A stretch of DNA of 64,000 nucleotides, taken from Agromyces sp. LHK192 (lineage in GTDB: Bacteria > Actinomycetota > Actinomycetes > Actinomycetales > Microbacteriaceae). The DNA lies in contig NZ_CP034753.1 of the NCBI RefSeq assembly GCF_004006235.1, positions 2,976,001 to 3,040,000 of the forward strand, given 5' to 3'. Of this stretch, positions 1 through 7,848 are shown piece by piece (position 1 is the first letter of the stretch; each line of letters starts with the position of its first letter). The notes below the pieces were generated by a model. That model saw nothing but the letters and a program-made list of their open reading frames with translations. It searched no databases and was not told the DNA's origin. Both the position numbers and the translations under genes were made by a program.

Positions 1-1
1 G

Positions 2-1897
2 CCCGAGGACGGCCTGCTCGCACGGCTCTCGTGCGCCCACCTGCACACACTGCGCGCCGTTCGCGCCGCCCACGCCGATGAGCTGGACCGCCTGCTCTCG
101 AGCGGGGCCGCCGCGCAGGACGGCCGCTACACGTGGCTGGCCGACCCGGTCCTGCGATCGCGCACCTACTGGGCGCTGCCCGCCGCGACGCGGACGCGGC
201 TGCACGGGATCCTCGCCGAAGCGGAGTCCGGTACGGATCCCGCACTCGCCAGATGGCACGTCAGCCATGGCGAGGCGGGCAGCGCGTCGCCCACGGAGAT
301 GATCGAGGACGCCGCCGAGTTCGCGCGCCGCGGCCTCGCCTGGCAGGCGGTCGAGGTCGCCGAGCGCGCGCTCGCCCTCGCCGACCTCGCTCCCGTCGCC
401 GCGCCCCACCTGCTGCGCCTCGCGCACCACCTGCTGTACGCCGGCGAACCCGCCTACGCCGAGCGGTACGTGCGACACGCGCACCGTGCGCCGTCGCACG
501 CCGATCGCGTCGGGCCGATCGCGGCGATGCGGCTGATCACCTCGTTCGTCGCGACCCGCCGACTCTCCGTCGACGACGGCGACTACCGATGCGTCTCGGA
601 ACAGGCCCACCCGCTCCGCCTCACCCAGCTCGCAGCACTGCACGTCGAACGCTGGGAGGTCGATTCCGCCGCCGAGCTGCTCGAGCGGGCCACGGCCGCC
701 ACGCCGTTCGGCGGCAGGCACGATGCGCTGCTCTCGGTCGTCTCGGCGCAGTGCTCCGCCGTCGCGGGAACCCCGGACGGCCCGACGGCGCAGCCGGCGG
801 GCTCGGGACGCGGACCGGCGCCGGCCTCGCCGCTCGGCCTCCTCGTGCTCGGACGCACCCTCACGTTCCTCGATCGCAACGACGACGCCCGGCGCACCTT
901 CCACGCCGTCCTCGACGTCGAGCCGGCGGCCAATCGGCTGATCGTCGATCACGCGCGGACGTTCCTCGCCGAACTCGAGATCCGCGCCGGTCGCCATGTC
1001 GACGCGGCGGCCCTGATCGACCGCGGCCGGTCGCCGGGGATCGCCAGGCGCGCACAGCCGCTCGACCTCGTCCTGCGGGCGTGGAGCCGGCTGATCGACG
1101 GCGACACCACCGAGCTCGACGGGCTCCGGGCGAGGTTCACCTACGACGACCCGTCGCTCGCCGCCCGGCTCGCGGCGTTCGAGGGCGCCTCGGCGCTCGC
1201 GACCGGACGGCTCGACGACGCCGTCGCGGCCCTCCGCGCAGCGATGTCGATCGGTGCGGCCTTCGGGAACCCCACGCTCCTGCGCTGCGAGGTGGACCTG
1301 GTCGAGTCCTGCGTCCTGTCGGATCGGCGAGCCGAGGCGCTCGAGCACGCCCGGGTCTTCCTCGGACGGCACGCCGGACATCGCACTCCATGGACCGATC
1401 AGGCCCGGGCGCGGATCGAGGCGTTGATCGCCGACGGCGACGAATCCCTCGCCGTTTGGGAACGGGCCCTCCGCATGGCCTCCTCCGGCGACCTCATGTA
1501 CGAGCGCGCCCGGACGTTCGCCGGCCATGCTGATCGGCTCGACGCGCTCGGGCGGGCGCGCGAAGCCGCCGAGCAGTGGCGATCCGCCCATGCGGTGTTC
1601 TCGCAGCTGGGCACCACGCAGTGGACGCGGCGGACCGCGCGCCCGAGGTCGGCGGCGCGCCGACCCTCGCCGGTCGATCCCCTGCTCGCGGCGCTCACGC
1701 CCGATGAGCTGGAAGTCGTGCGACTGGTCCGTCGCGGCCTGCGCAACAAGGAGATCGCCGGGGAGCTCTACGTCTCCGTGCGAACGGTCGAGGTCCGGCT
1801 GACGAGCATCTACCGACGGCTCGGGGTGATGTCGCGCTCCCAGCTCATCTCGATGCTCGCCCCCGCGAGCGAGATCCTCACGGAGCGGGTCGGCTGA
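2..1897 (+). CDS. LuxR-family transcriptional regulator, C-terminal part (5' truncated)
   Basis: The frame is open from the first bases of the window, so the start lies upstream; 631 residues are visible. The last 65 or so residues form a LuxR/NarL-type winged helix-turn-helix (LTPDELEVVRLVRRGLRNKE, then a recognition helix around SVRTVEVRL), the usual DNA-binding end of large LuxR regulators. The rest is an alanine/arginine/leucine-rich helical region that reads like degenerate TPR repeats, as in LAL/MalT-type regulators whose N-terminal ATPase would be off the edge. It ends 24 bases before the convergent glycosyltransferase gene, so it may control the neighbouring polysaccharide locus; that link is inference from position only. 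Confidence 0.8.
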   Translation, partial: PEDGLLARLSCAHLHTLRAVRAAHADELDRLLSSGAAAQDGRYTWLADPVLRSRTYWALPAATRTRLHGILAEAESGTDPALARWHVSHGEAGSASPTEMIEDAAEFARRGLAWQAVEVAERALALADLAPVAAPHLLRLAHHLLYAGEPAYAERYVRHAHRAPSHADRVGPIAAMRLITSFVATRRLSVDDGDYRCVSEQAHPLRLTQLAALHVERWEVDSAAELLERATAATPFGGRHDALLSVVSAQCSAVAGTPDGPTAQPAGSGRGPAPASPLGLLVLGRTLTFLDRNDDARRTFHAVLDVEPAANRLIVDHARTFLAELEIRAGRHVDAAALIDRGRSPGIARRAQPLDLVLRAWSRLIDGDTTELDGLRARFTYDDPSLAARLAAFEGASALATGRLDDAVAALRAAMSIGAAFGNPTLLRCEVDLVESCVLSDRRAEALEHARVFLGRHAGHRTPWTDQARARIEALIADGDESLAVWERALRMASSGDLMYERARTFAGHADRLDALGRAREAAEQWRSAHAVFSQLGTTQWTRRTARPRSAARRPSPVDPLLAALTPDELEVVRLVRRGLRNKEIAGELYVSVRTVEVRLTSIYRRLGVMSRSQLISMLAPASEILTERVG

Positions 1898-1921
1898 CCC
1901 CGGGGGAAGGCGTTCGCGAGG

Positions 1922-3283
1922 TCAACCCGCCTCGCGTGACGGGCCCGCGCCCGGGGCCGTGCCCGGTCCGGGTTCGCGGCCGGGCCCGCCGCCGGAGCCG
2001 GGCTCCGCAGTCGGGTCGGACGCAGCCTGCGCCCGGCGCAGCGGACTCGTCCACCGGCCGTCCGCCGTCCCGCCCGCTCGGAACGCCTCGACGAGCGTGC
2101 GGATGCAGATCACGGCGTCCACGGCGCGCACGAGCGGAAAGGCGAGCGCGTAGCGCAGGAAACCCGGGCTTCCGGTGATCGCGACGACGACGAGCGTCAG
2201 GAGCAGGTCGGGCACCAGGATGCCCGCGACCACCACGGCGGGCGGCACGATCGAGGCCAGGGTCGCCATCGGGGTCGGATCGCCCGTCGCCGAGGCCCAG
2301 ATCCACGTCGCCGCGAAGGCGACGAGCAGCGCGAGCATCACGAGCAGGACAGTGCTGCCCACGAGCAGTTCGCACATGTACAGGCCGAGCGCGGCCCAGA
2401 ACCGATCCGGCCGCACCCGATGGCGCCGGACCGTCTGCCAGAATCCGAGGGTCCAACGCCGCATCTGCTTCACGTAGTCGACCAGGCGGTCGGGATCCTG
2501 CGTCCTCGCGATCGCCGAACCCGGGTGGAACGCGATGCGTCCCAGGCGCTTGGCGTGCAGTTCGAACGTCATGTTGAAGTCCTCGATCACGAGACCCGGT
2601 GCCGAGATCTCGATCCGGTCCAGCACGCCGGTCCGGTACATGCTCGCGAAGCCGGGGACGATCGAGACGACGTTGACCGAACGCGCGGCCTGGCCGTACT
2701 TGAGGAGGTACTGCACCGCGACGTAGAAGCGCTCGCGGTACGCGACGAGCAGACGGCCGAGCAGGGTCTCCGACGGCGGATCGAGGATCGACGTCGCGCG
2801 GCCGGCGACCGCGACGACGCCCGGGTCGTCGAACGCGGGGAGGCCGGACTCCAGGTAGCGCCCGTCGAGACGGGTGTCGGCGTCGAGCAGCAGGACGGCG
2901 TCGAACCGCTCGACCAGCCGGAACCGGGCGATCGCCTCCACGATCGCCCCGGCCTTGCCCCGGTTCGGGGCAAGTTCGATCACGTTCGCACCCTCGGCCG
3001 AGGCGACCCGGGCCGTGTCGTCGCTCGACCCGTCGGACACGACGAAGATCTGGTCGACCGGCACCTGGCCGCGTGCCGAACGGACGGTGGCCGCGATGAC
3101 GGCGGCCTCGTCGTGCGCCGGGATCAGCACGGCGACACGGGACCGGCGGACCGCGGACGACGACCGCGGCGATATGGCCGGAGGGACCAGCCGCAGGCGG
3201 ATCGCCCGCGCGGCGCCCACGCTCGCCCACAGCAGCGTGTTGACGCCGATCAGGGCGATCACGGCCACCGGCAAGAAGTCCAT
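1922..3283 (-). CDS. Membrane-bound processive glycosyltransferase, family 2
   Basis: Predicted 453-residue inner-membrane glycosyltransferase that polymerises and probably exports a polysaccharide from nucleotide-sugar donors. Visible: an N-terminal membrane helix (residues 3-25), a GT-A fold opening with VAVLIPAHDE (50-59), a DxD metal site in LLLDADTRLD (134-136), a catalytic acid region IEDFNMTFE, and QMRRW, the QxxRW signature of processive synthases such as chitin, hyaluronan and poly-GlcNAc synthases. Three or four membrane helices follow at the C-terminus. The start is fixed by GGAGGGA seven bases before ATG; a longer in-frame extension upstream lacks such a site. It is transcribed away from the sugar-nucleotide operon across a 242-bp divergent promoter. 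The polymer made cannot be read from sequence. Confidence 0.88.
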   Translation of the reverse strand: MDFLPVAVIALIGVNTLLWASVGAARAIRLRLVPPAISPRSSSAVRRSRVAVLIPAHDEAAVIAATVRSARGQVPVDQIFVVSDGSSDDTARVASAEGANVIELAPNRGKAGAIVEAIARFRLVERFDAVLLLDADTRLDGRYLESGLPAFDDPGVVAVAGRATSILDPPSETLLGRLLVAYRERFYVAVQYLLKYGQAARSVNVVSIVPGFASMYRTGVLDRIEISAPGLVIEDFNMTFELHAKRLGRIAFHPGSAIARTQDPDRLVDYVKQMRRWTLGFWQTVRRHRVRPDRFWAALGLYMCELLVGSTVLLVMLALLVAFAATWIWASATGDPTPMATLASIVPPAVVVAGILVPDLLLTLVVVAITGSPGFLRYALAFPLVRAVDAVICIRTLVEAFRAGGTADGRWTSPLRRAQAASDPTAEPGSGGGPGREPGPGTAPGAGPSREAG

Positions 3284-3347
3284 TTCCGCTCCCTCCGGTT
3301 CCCGGCGCACCGGTTGCCCCGAAGCTAGCCCGCCGGCCGCCCGGCGC

Positions 3348-3390
3348 GCGGATTCCCGCAGGGCACTGCGGAGTTCCTGCGGGAATCCGC
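3348..3390. promoter_or_regulatory. Perfect 15-bp inverted repeat in the divergent polysaccharide promoter
   Basis: GCGGATTCCCGCAGG (3348-3362) and its exact reverse complement CCTGCGGGAATCCGC (3376-3390) are separated by 13 bases. The element lies 65 bp from the glycosyltransferase start and 135 bp from the dehydrogenase start. Such a long perfect repeat between divergent genes suggests a regulator-binding site; an RNA hairpin is also possible. Which regulator would bind is unknown. Confidence 0.6.
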
Positions 3391-3525
3391 ACGATCGTTC
3401 CGCGCCCCTCCCCCGCACGGGCCGGGTCGCCCAGACTGCTCGCACATGACCGGGGCACCGGCATCCGCTGCTCGACGACCCGGTCTCCGGAACCGTTCGT
3501 CGTCCACGCAGCCCGAGGAGCCGCC

Positions 3526-4932
3526 ATGACCTCCGATCCGATCGTCGCACCGCCGGCGGAAGCCGGACCGACGGTGCGCGCACTCCCGCGGCACGGCGAG
3601 GAGCACCGACCCGAGACCATGCCCGACGACCCGATCCGCGGCGGGCGCCTGCCCCGGATCCCACGCGTCGTGTTCGATCACGACGTCGCGATCGTCGGAC
3701 TGGGCTACGTCGGCCTGCCCACCTCGCTCACCTTCCACGCCAACGGGGCCCGGGTGCTCGGCATCGACTCCGACGGGCGACGACTCGAGCAGATCCGTGC
3801 GGGGGCTGCGGACCTGCTCGAGTTCGATCGCCTCCGGCTCGCGACCGCGCTCCGCGACGACGCCGGATTCGCGATCACCGACGACGCCGCCCGCCTGTCC
3901 GGCGCCGCAGCCGTCGTGGTCTGCGTACCCACGCCCATCGACGAGCACCTCACCCCCGACCTCGCCATCCTCCGTGCCGCGTGCGGAACGGTGGTCGAGC
4001 ACGCGGTGGCCGGCCAGTTGATCGTGCTGACCTCGACCACCTATGCGGGGTGCACGCACGACTTCCTGGTCGAACCGCTCGCCCGCCGCGGCCTCATCGC
4101 CGGAACGGACGTCCACGTCGCGTTCAGCCCGGAGCGGATCGATCCCGGCAACGCCGGATTCGAGCACGAGGACGTGCCGCGCGTCGTCGGCGGCGCGACG
4201 CCGGCCTGTCGCGAGGCGGCGCGCGCACTGCTCAGTCGTTCCACCCGATCCGTCCATCCCGTCGAGTCGCTCGAGGCGGCCGAGATGACCAAGCTCCTCG
4301 AGAACACCTTCCGCGCGGTGAACATCGCCCTGGCCAACGAGTTCGCCGAAGCGTGCGCGGCGCTCGGCGTCTCGGTGACCGAGGTGGTCGACGCGGCGGC
4401 GACCAAGCCGTACGGATTCATGCCGTTCTATCCCGGACCCGGAGTCGGCGGCCACTGCATCCCATGCGACCCGCACTACCTGCTCTGGCAGTTCCGGAAG
4501 TCGCACCTCATGCTCCCGCTCATCGAACAGGCGATGTCGGAGATCGCGGTCCGACCTCGACGGGTCGCCGAACGCGCCCGGGAGGTCCTGGCCGACGTGG
4601 GCCGTCCGCTCGCCGGTGCCAGGGTCCTGGTGGTCGGGATCTCGTACAAGCCGGACGTCGGCGACCTCCGCGAATCACCCGCCCTCGAGATCATGGACCG
4701 GCTCCGGGCGGCGGGAGCGGATGTCGGATACAGCGACCCGTTCTTCGCCAGCGTGCGGTTGCGCGACGGCAGCGTCCTCGAGCACGTCGCCGATGGCGCG
4801 GCCTTCGAAGCCGACCTGGCGATCCTGCACACCACGCACAGCGGCGTCGACCGGTCATGGCTCGCCGCCGTACCCCGGGTCCTCGACACGACCTACCGGT
4901 CGGTCGACGTTCCGCAGCGCGTCCTGCTCTGA
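3526..4932 (+). CDS. UDP-N-acetylhexosamine 6-dehydrogenase (WbpA/WecC/TviB family)
   Basis: 468 residues. Oxidises C6 of a UDP-HexNAc to the uronic acid with two NAD+. A Rossmann motif VAIVGLGYVGLP begins near residue 54, and SPERIDPGN matches the WbpA/WecC subfamily. The catalytic cysteine sits in GGHCIPCDPHYLLW near residue 310. The GGHCIP form is typical of UDP-GlcNAc, UDP-GalNAc and UDP-ManNAc dehydrogenases, whereas UDP-glucose dehydrogenases carry GGSCFPKD; so a HexNAc substrate is preferred over UDP-glucose. The chosen ATG has GAGGAG six bases upstream, giving about 45 extra N-terminal residues compared with the family; an internal ATG at 3619 would remove most of them. First gene of a five- or six-gene operon. 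The exact epimer used is not decided by sequence. Confidence 0.9.
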   Translation: MTSDPIVAPPAEAGPTVRALPRHGEEHRPETMPDDPIRGGRLPRIPRVVFDHDVAIVGLGYVGLPTSLTFHANGARVLGIDSDGRRLEQIRAGAADLLEFDRLRLATALRDDAGFAITDDAARLSGAAAVVVCVPTPIDEHLTPDLAILRAACGTVVEHAVAGQLIVLTSTTYAGCTHDFLVEPLARRGLIAGTDVHVAFSPERIDPGNAGFEHEDVPRVVGGATPACREAARALLSRSTRSVHPVESLEAAEMTKLLENTFRAVNIALANEFAEACAALGVSVTEVVDAAATKPYGFMPFYPGPGVGGHCIPCDPHYLLWQFRKSHLMLPLIEQAMSEIAVRPRRVAERAREVLADVGRPLAGARVLVVGISYKPDVGDLRESPALEIMDRLRAAGADVGYSDPFFASVRLRDGSVLEHVADGAAFEADLAILHTTHSGVDRSWLAAVPRVLDTTYRSVDVPQRVLL

Positions 4933-4969
4933 CCGAACGACGCGCACCCCAGCCGAACAGGGAGTCATC

Positions 4970-6016
4970 ATGCGATCAGCGATCACCGGCGGCGCCGGTT
5001 TCATCGGAAGCCACCTGGCCGAGCACCTGCTCTCGCTCGGCGACGAGGTCGTCGTCCTCGACGACTTCTCGACCGGGTCCCGCGGGAACCTCGCCCACCT
5101 CGAGGGCGATCGGCGCCTGCGGGTCATCCACGGGTCGGTGCTCGATCGAGGCCTCGTCGAGCGGATCGTCGGCGCGACCGACCGGGTGTACCACCTCGCC
5201 GCCGCGGTCGGCGTGAAGCTCATCGTCGAGCATCCGCTGCGCAGCCTGCGAACCAACATCCACGGCACCGAGAACGTCATCCACGCGGTGTTCGAGTCCG
5301 GCTCGTCGCTGCTGCTGGCGTCCACGAGCGAGATCTACGGCAAGAACACCTCCGACGCGCTCTCCGAGGACGCCGACCGGGTGCTCGGCTCCCCGTTGCG
5401 CTCCCGATGGACCTACGCCGCCGCGAAGGGCATCGACGAATCCATCGCCCACGGATACGTCGTCGAGCACGGGACCCGCATCGCGATCGTGCGACTGTTC
5501 AACACCGTCGGCCCCCGGCAGACCGGCAGGTACGGGATGGTGGTGCCGAACCTGGTGCACCAGGCACTCCGGGGAGAGCCGCTGACGGTCTTCGGCGACG
5601 GCCGCCAGACCCGGTGCTTCTCCTACGTCGGCGACGTCGTGCCGGCCATGGTCCGACTCGCCGAGAGCCCGGCAGCCGTGGGCCGCGCGGTGAACCTCGG
5701 CGGCGCGGCCGAGGTGTCGATCCTGGACCTCGCGACGCGCATCGTCGAATTGCTCGAGAGCCCGAGCGAGATCCGGCTCGTGCCGTACGAGATCGCCTAC
5801 GCACCGGGGTACGAGGACATGCGACGCCGCGTGCCCGACAACTCGCTCGCCCGCGAACTCGTCGGGTTCGAGCCGTCCACGACGCTCGACGAGATCATCC
5901 TCCGGGTCGCGGCGAGCGCGCTCCGGCACGGCACCGCGGACCAGACCATGGCCTTGGCCGTCCCCGGGCCGGACCTGCTCGAACCCGTGTCGAGCGCGGC
6001 GATCGGGGCGGCCTGA
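4970..6016 (+). CDS. NAD-dependent nucleotide-sugar epimerase/decarboxylase (extended SDR)
   Basis: 348 residues. Extended short-chain dehydrogenase with the NAD-binding glycine motif TGGAGFIGSHL at residues 6-16, a catalytic serine region STSEIYG and the Tyr-Lys pair in YAAAKG. FNTVGPRQTGRYGM and MRRRVPD are features of the subfamily annotated variously as UDP-glucose 4-epimerase or UDP-glucuronate decarboxylase. Beside a UDP-HexNAc dehydrogenase it would most simply act as a C4 epimerase, making a GalNAc-type uronate (as in TviB/TviC or WbpO/WbpP pairs); that is inference. Start ATG at 4970 is preceded by AGGGA at good spacing, 37 bases after the dehydrogenase. Its stop overlaps the next start (TGATG). 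Confidence 0.88.
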   Translation: MRSAITGGAGFIGSHLAEHLLSLGDEVVVLDDFSTGSRGNLAHLEGDRRLRVIHGSVLDRGLVERIVGATDRVYHLAAAVGVKLIVEHPLRSLRTNIHGTENVIHAVFESGSSLLLASTSEIYGKNTSDALSEDADRVLGSPLRSRWTYAAAKGIDESIAHGYVVEHGTRIAIVRLFNTVGPRQTGRYGMVVPNLVHQALRGEPLTVFGDGRQTRCFSYVGDVVPAMVRLAESPAAVGRAVNLGGAAEVSILDLATRIVELLESPSEIRLVPYEIAYAPGYEDMRRRVPDNSLARELVGFEPSTTLDEIILRVAASALRHGTADQTMALAVPGPDLLEPVSSAAIGAA

Positions 6017-7794
6017 TGTGCGGCATCATCGCGTGCCGGACCGAGTCGGACGCGGTCGGCCGGCTCGTGGCCGGACTCGGCGTGCTGGAGTACCGGGGGT
6101 ACGACAGCGCCGGCGTCGCGGTCCTCGCCGCCGACGGAAGCACCGCGGTGTTCCGCACGACGAAGCGCGTCGCCGCGCTGCGCGGACTGGTCGACGCCTG
6201 GGAGGGTCCCGCGCTGGGTGGTGTCGGCATCGGCCACACGCGGTGGGCCACGCACGGCGGCGTGTCGGTCACGAACGCGCACCCGCACCAGGACTGCGCG
6301 CGCCGGATCAGCATCGTCCACAACGGCATCATCGAGAACGCGGAGGAACTGGCGGGCGCGCTCGCCGCGCGCGGCCACGTCTTCGAGTCCGAGGTGGACA
6401 GCGAGATCATCGCCCACCTCGTGGAGGAGGCCGTCGCCCGCGGGAAGGACGTCCGCGACGCGCTCGCCGCCGCCACCGCCTGCCTGCACGGCTCGTGGGC
6501 GATCGTCGCGATGGACGCGCGCACCGGAAGGCTCGCCGCAGCCGCCCATCGTTCACCGCTCCTCGTCGGCGCGTCGGATGAGGGCGTCTGCCTCGCAAGC
6601 GACGCCTCGGCGTTCGCGACCTGGGTCGACGGCTTCCGGGTCGTCGGCGAGCACGAGGTGGTCGCCGTCGGCGCCGACGTCGAATGGACGACCGCGGGCC
6701 GCCCATCGCGACCGCCCGACCTGCGACCGGTCGTGGCGTACGCGTCTCGGCCGCTGCTCGGCGCGCACGACCGGCACATGGACCTGGAGATCGCCGATCA
6801 GCCGGCGGCAGCGGAACGCGCGGTCGGCTCGGTGGTCGACGGCATCGCGGACGGCTCCCTCTGGAGGTCGCTGGACCTGCCCCGATTCGATCGGGTGCGC
6901 GTGGTGGCCTGCGGAACGTCGCTCAACGCGGGCGAGGTCATCGGCGGCGTCGTGTCGGGACTCGGCGGCGGGGGGTTCCAGTCCGTCGTCGCGAGCGAGG
7001 CGGCCGGGGCGTTCGTGGAGCCCCGGACCCTGACGCTCGCGATCAGCCAGTCGGGCGAGACGGCCGACGTGCTCCGGGCGATCGACGAGGGACCGGCAGA
7101 CTCCCCCGTGCTCGCCCTCGTGAACAACCCCGACTCGACGCTCGCCCGCACCGTCGATGCCGCCGTGCCCTGCCTTGCCGGGCCGGAGGTCGGCGTCGCC
7201 GCGACCAAGACCTTCGTCTGCCAGGTGCTCGTGGGCAGTGCGGTGATGCTCTCGGCGATGGTCGACGCAGGCAGGCTCGACCGTGCGACCGCGCGGCGGC
7301 TGGCCGACGAACTCCGGCACGTCCCCGGTCGTCTGGCCCGCGCGGCCGACGCCGCCCACGTCGAGGACGTGGTCGGCGAGGTCCGCTCCGCTCCGGGGTT
7401 CCTCTTCCTCGGGCGCGGTGCCGCGGTGCCGTACGCGGCCGAGGGGGCGCTGAAGCTCAAGGAGCTCAGCTATCGCTGGGCGGAGGCCTACCCCGCCGGC
7501 GAACTCAAGCACGGCCCGCTCGCACTCGTCGAGGCGGGCACTCCGGTCGTCGTCGTCGACGACGGGGACGTGCGGCTCCCGAGCAACATCGCGGAGGTGC
7601 GCGCTCGCGGCGGCCGGGTGATCACCGTCGGCCGCATCGGCAGCCGGATCGAGGCGCCCGTCGACGTGCGGCTCCCGTGGGGGCCCCTCGAGGCCGTGGT
7701 GCCGTTGCAACGCCTCGCCCTCGGCCTCGCCGGCGCGCTGGGCCTCGACGCCGACAAGCCCAGGAACCTCGCCAAGTCCGTGACGGTCGACTGA
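6016..7794 (+). CDS. glmS: Glutamine-fructose-6-phosphate aminotransferase (GlmS)
   Basis: 592 residues, near the usual 600-610. Makes glucosamine-6-phosphate, the entry to UDP-GlcNAc. The nucleophile is Cys2 after Met removal (MCGII), and LEYRGYDSAG and the GHTRWATHG loop complete the glutaminase domain. Two SIS isomerase domains follow, with VACGTSLNAG, ISQSGETADVL, the VAATKTF loop, AYPAGELKHGP and the conserved C-terminal NLAKSVTVD. It overlaps the epimerase stop, so it is translationally coupled to sugar-nucleotide genes. This suggests a dedicated, probably second, GlmS copy feeding the polysaccharide pathway; whether another glmS exists elsewhere cannot be seen here. Confidence 0.95.
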   Translation: MCGIIACRTESDAVGRLVAGLGVLEYRGYDSAGVAVLAADGSTAVFRTTKRVAALRGLVDAWEGPALGGVGIGHTRWATHGGVSVTNAHPHQDCARRISIVHNGIIENAEELAGALAARGHVFESEVDSEIIAHLVEEAVARGKDVRDALAAATACLHGSWAIVAMDARTGRLAAAAHRSPLLVGASDEGVCLASDASAFATWVDGFRVVGEHEVVAVGADVEWTTAGRPSRPPDLRPVVAYASRPLLGAHDRHMDLEIADQPAAAERAVGSVVDGIADGSLWRSLDLPRFDRVRVVACGTSLNAGEVIGGVVSGLGGGGFQSVVASEAAGAFVEPRTLTLAISQSGETADVLRAIDEGPADSPVLALVNNPDSTLARTVDAAVPCLAGPEVGVAATKTFVCQVLVGSAVMLSAMVDAGRLDRATARRLADELRHVPGRLARAADAAHVEDVVGEVRSAPGFLFLGRGAAVPYAAEGALKLKELSYRWAEAYPAGELKHGPLALVEAGTPVVVVDDGDVRLPSNIAEVRARGGRVITVGRIGSRIEAPVDVRLPWGPLEAVVPLQRLALGLAGALGLDADKPRNLAKSVTVD

Positions 7795-7848
7795 CCGCAT
7801 CGGGACACCGAACCATCGCAGCACCGGATCCCAGGGAGGAACGCCATC

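Noticed and set aside
3619..3621. Alternative ATG start for the UDP-HexNAc dehydrogenase
   Set aside because: It would fit family length better, but has no good ribosome-binding site, whereas ATG 3526 has GAGGAG at ideal spacing. Kept as a possibility in the gene entry.
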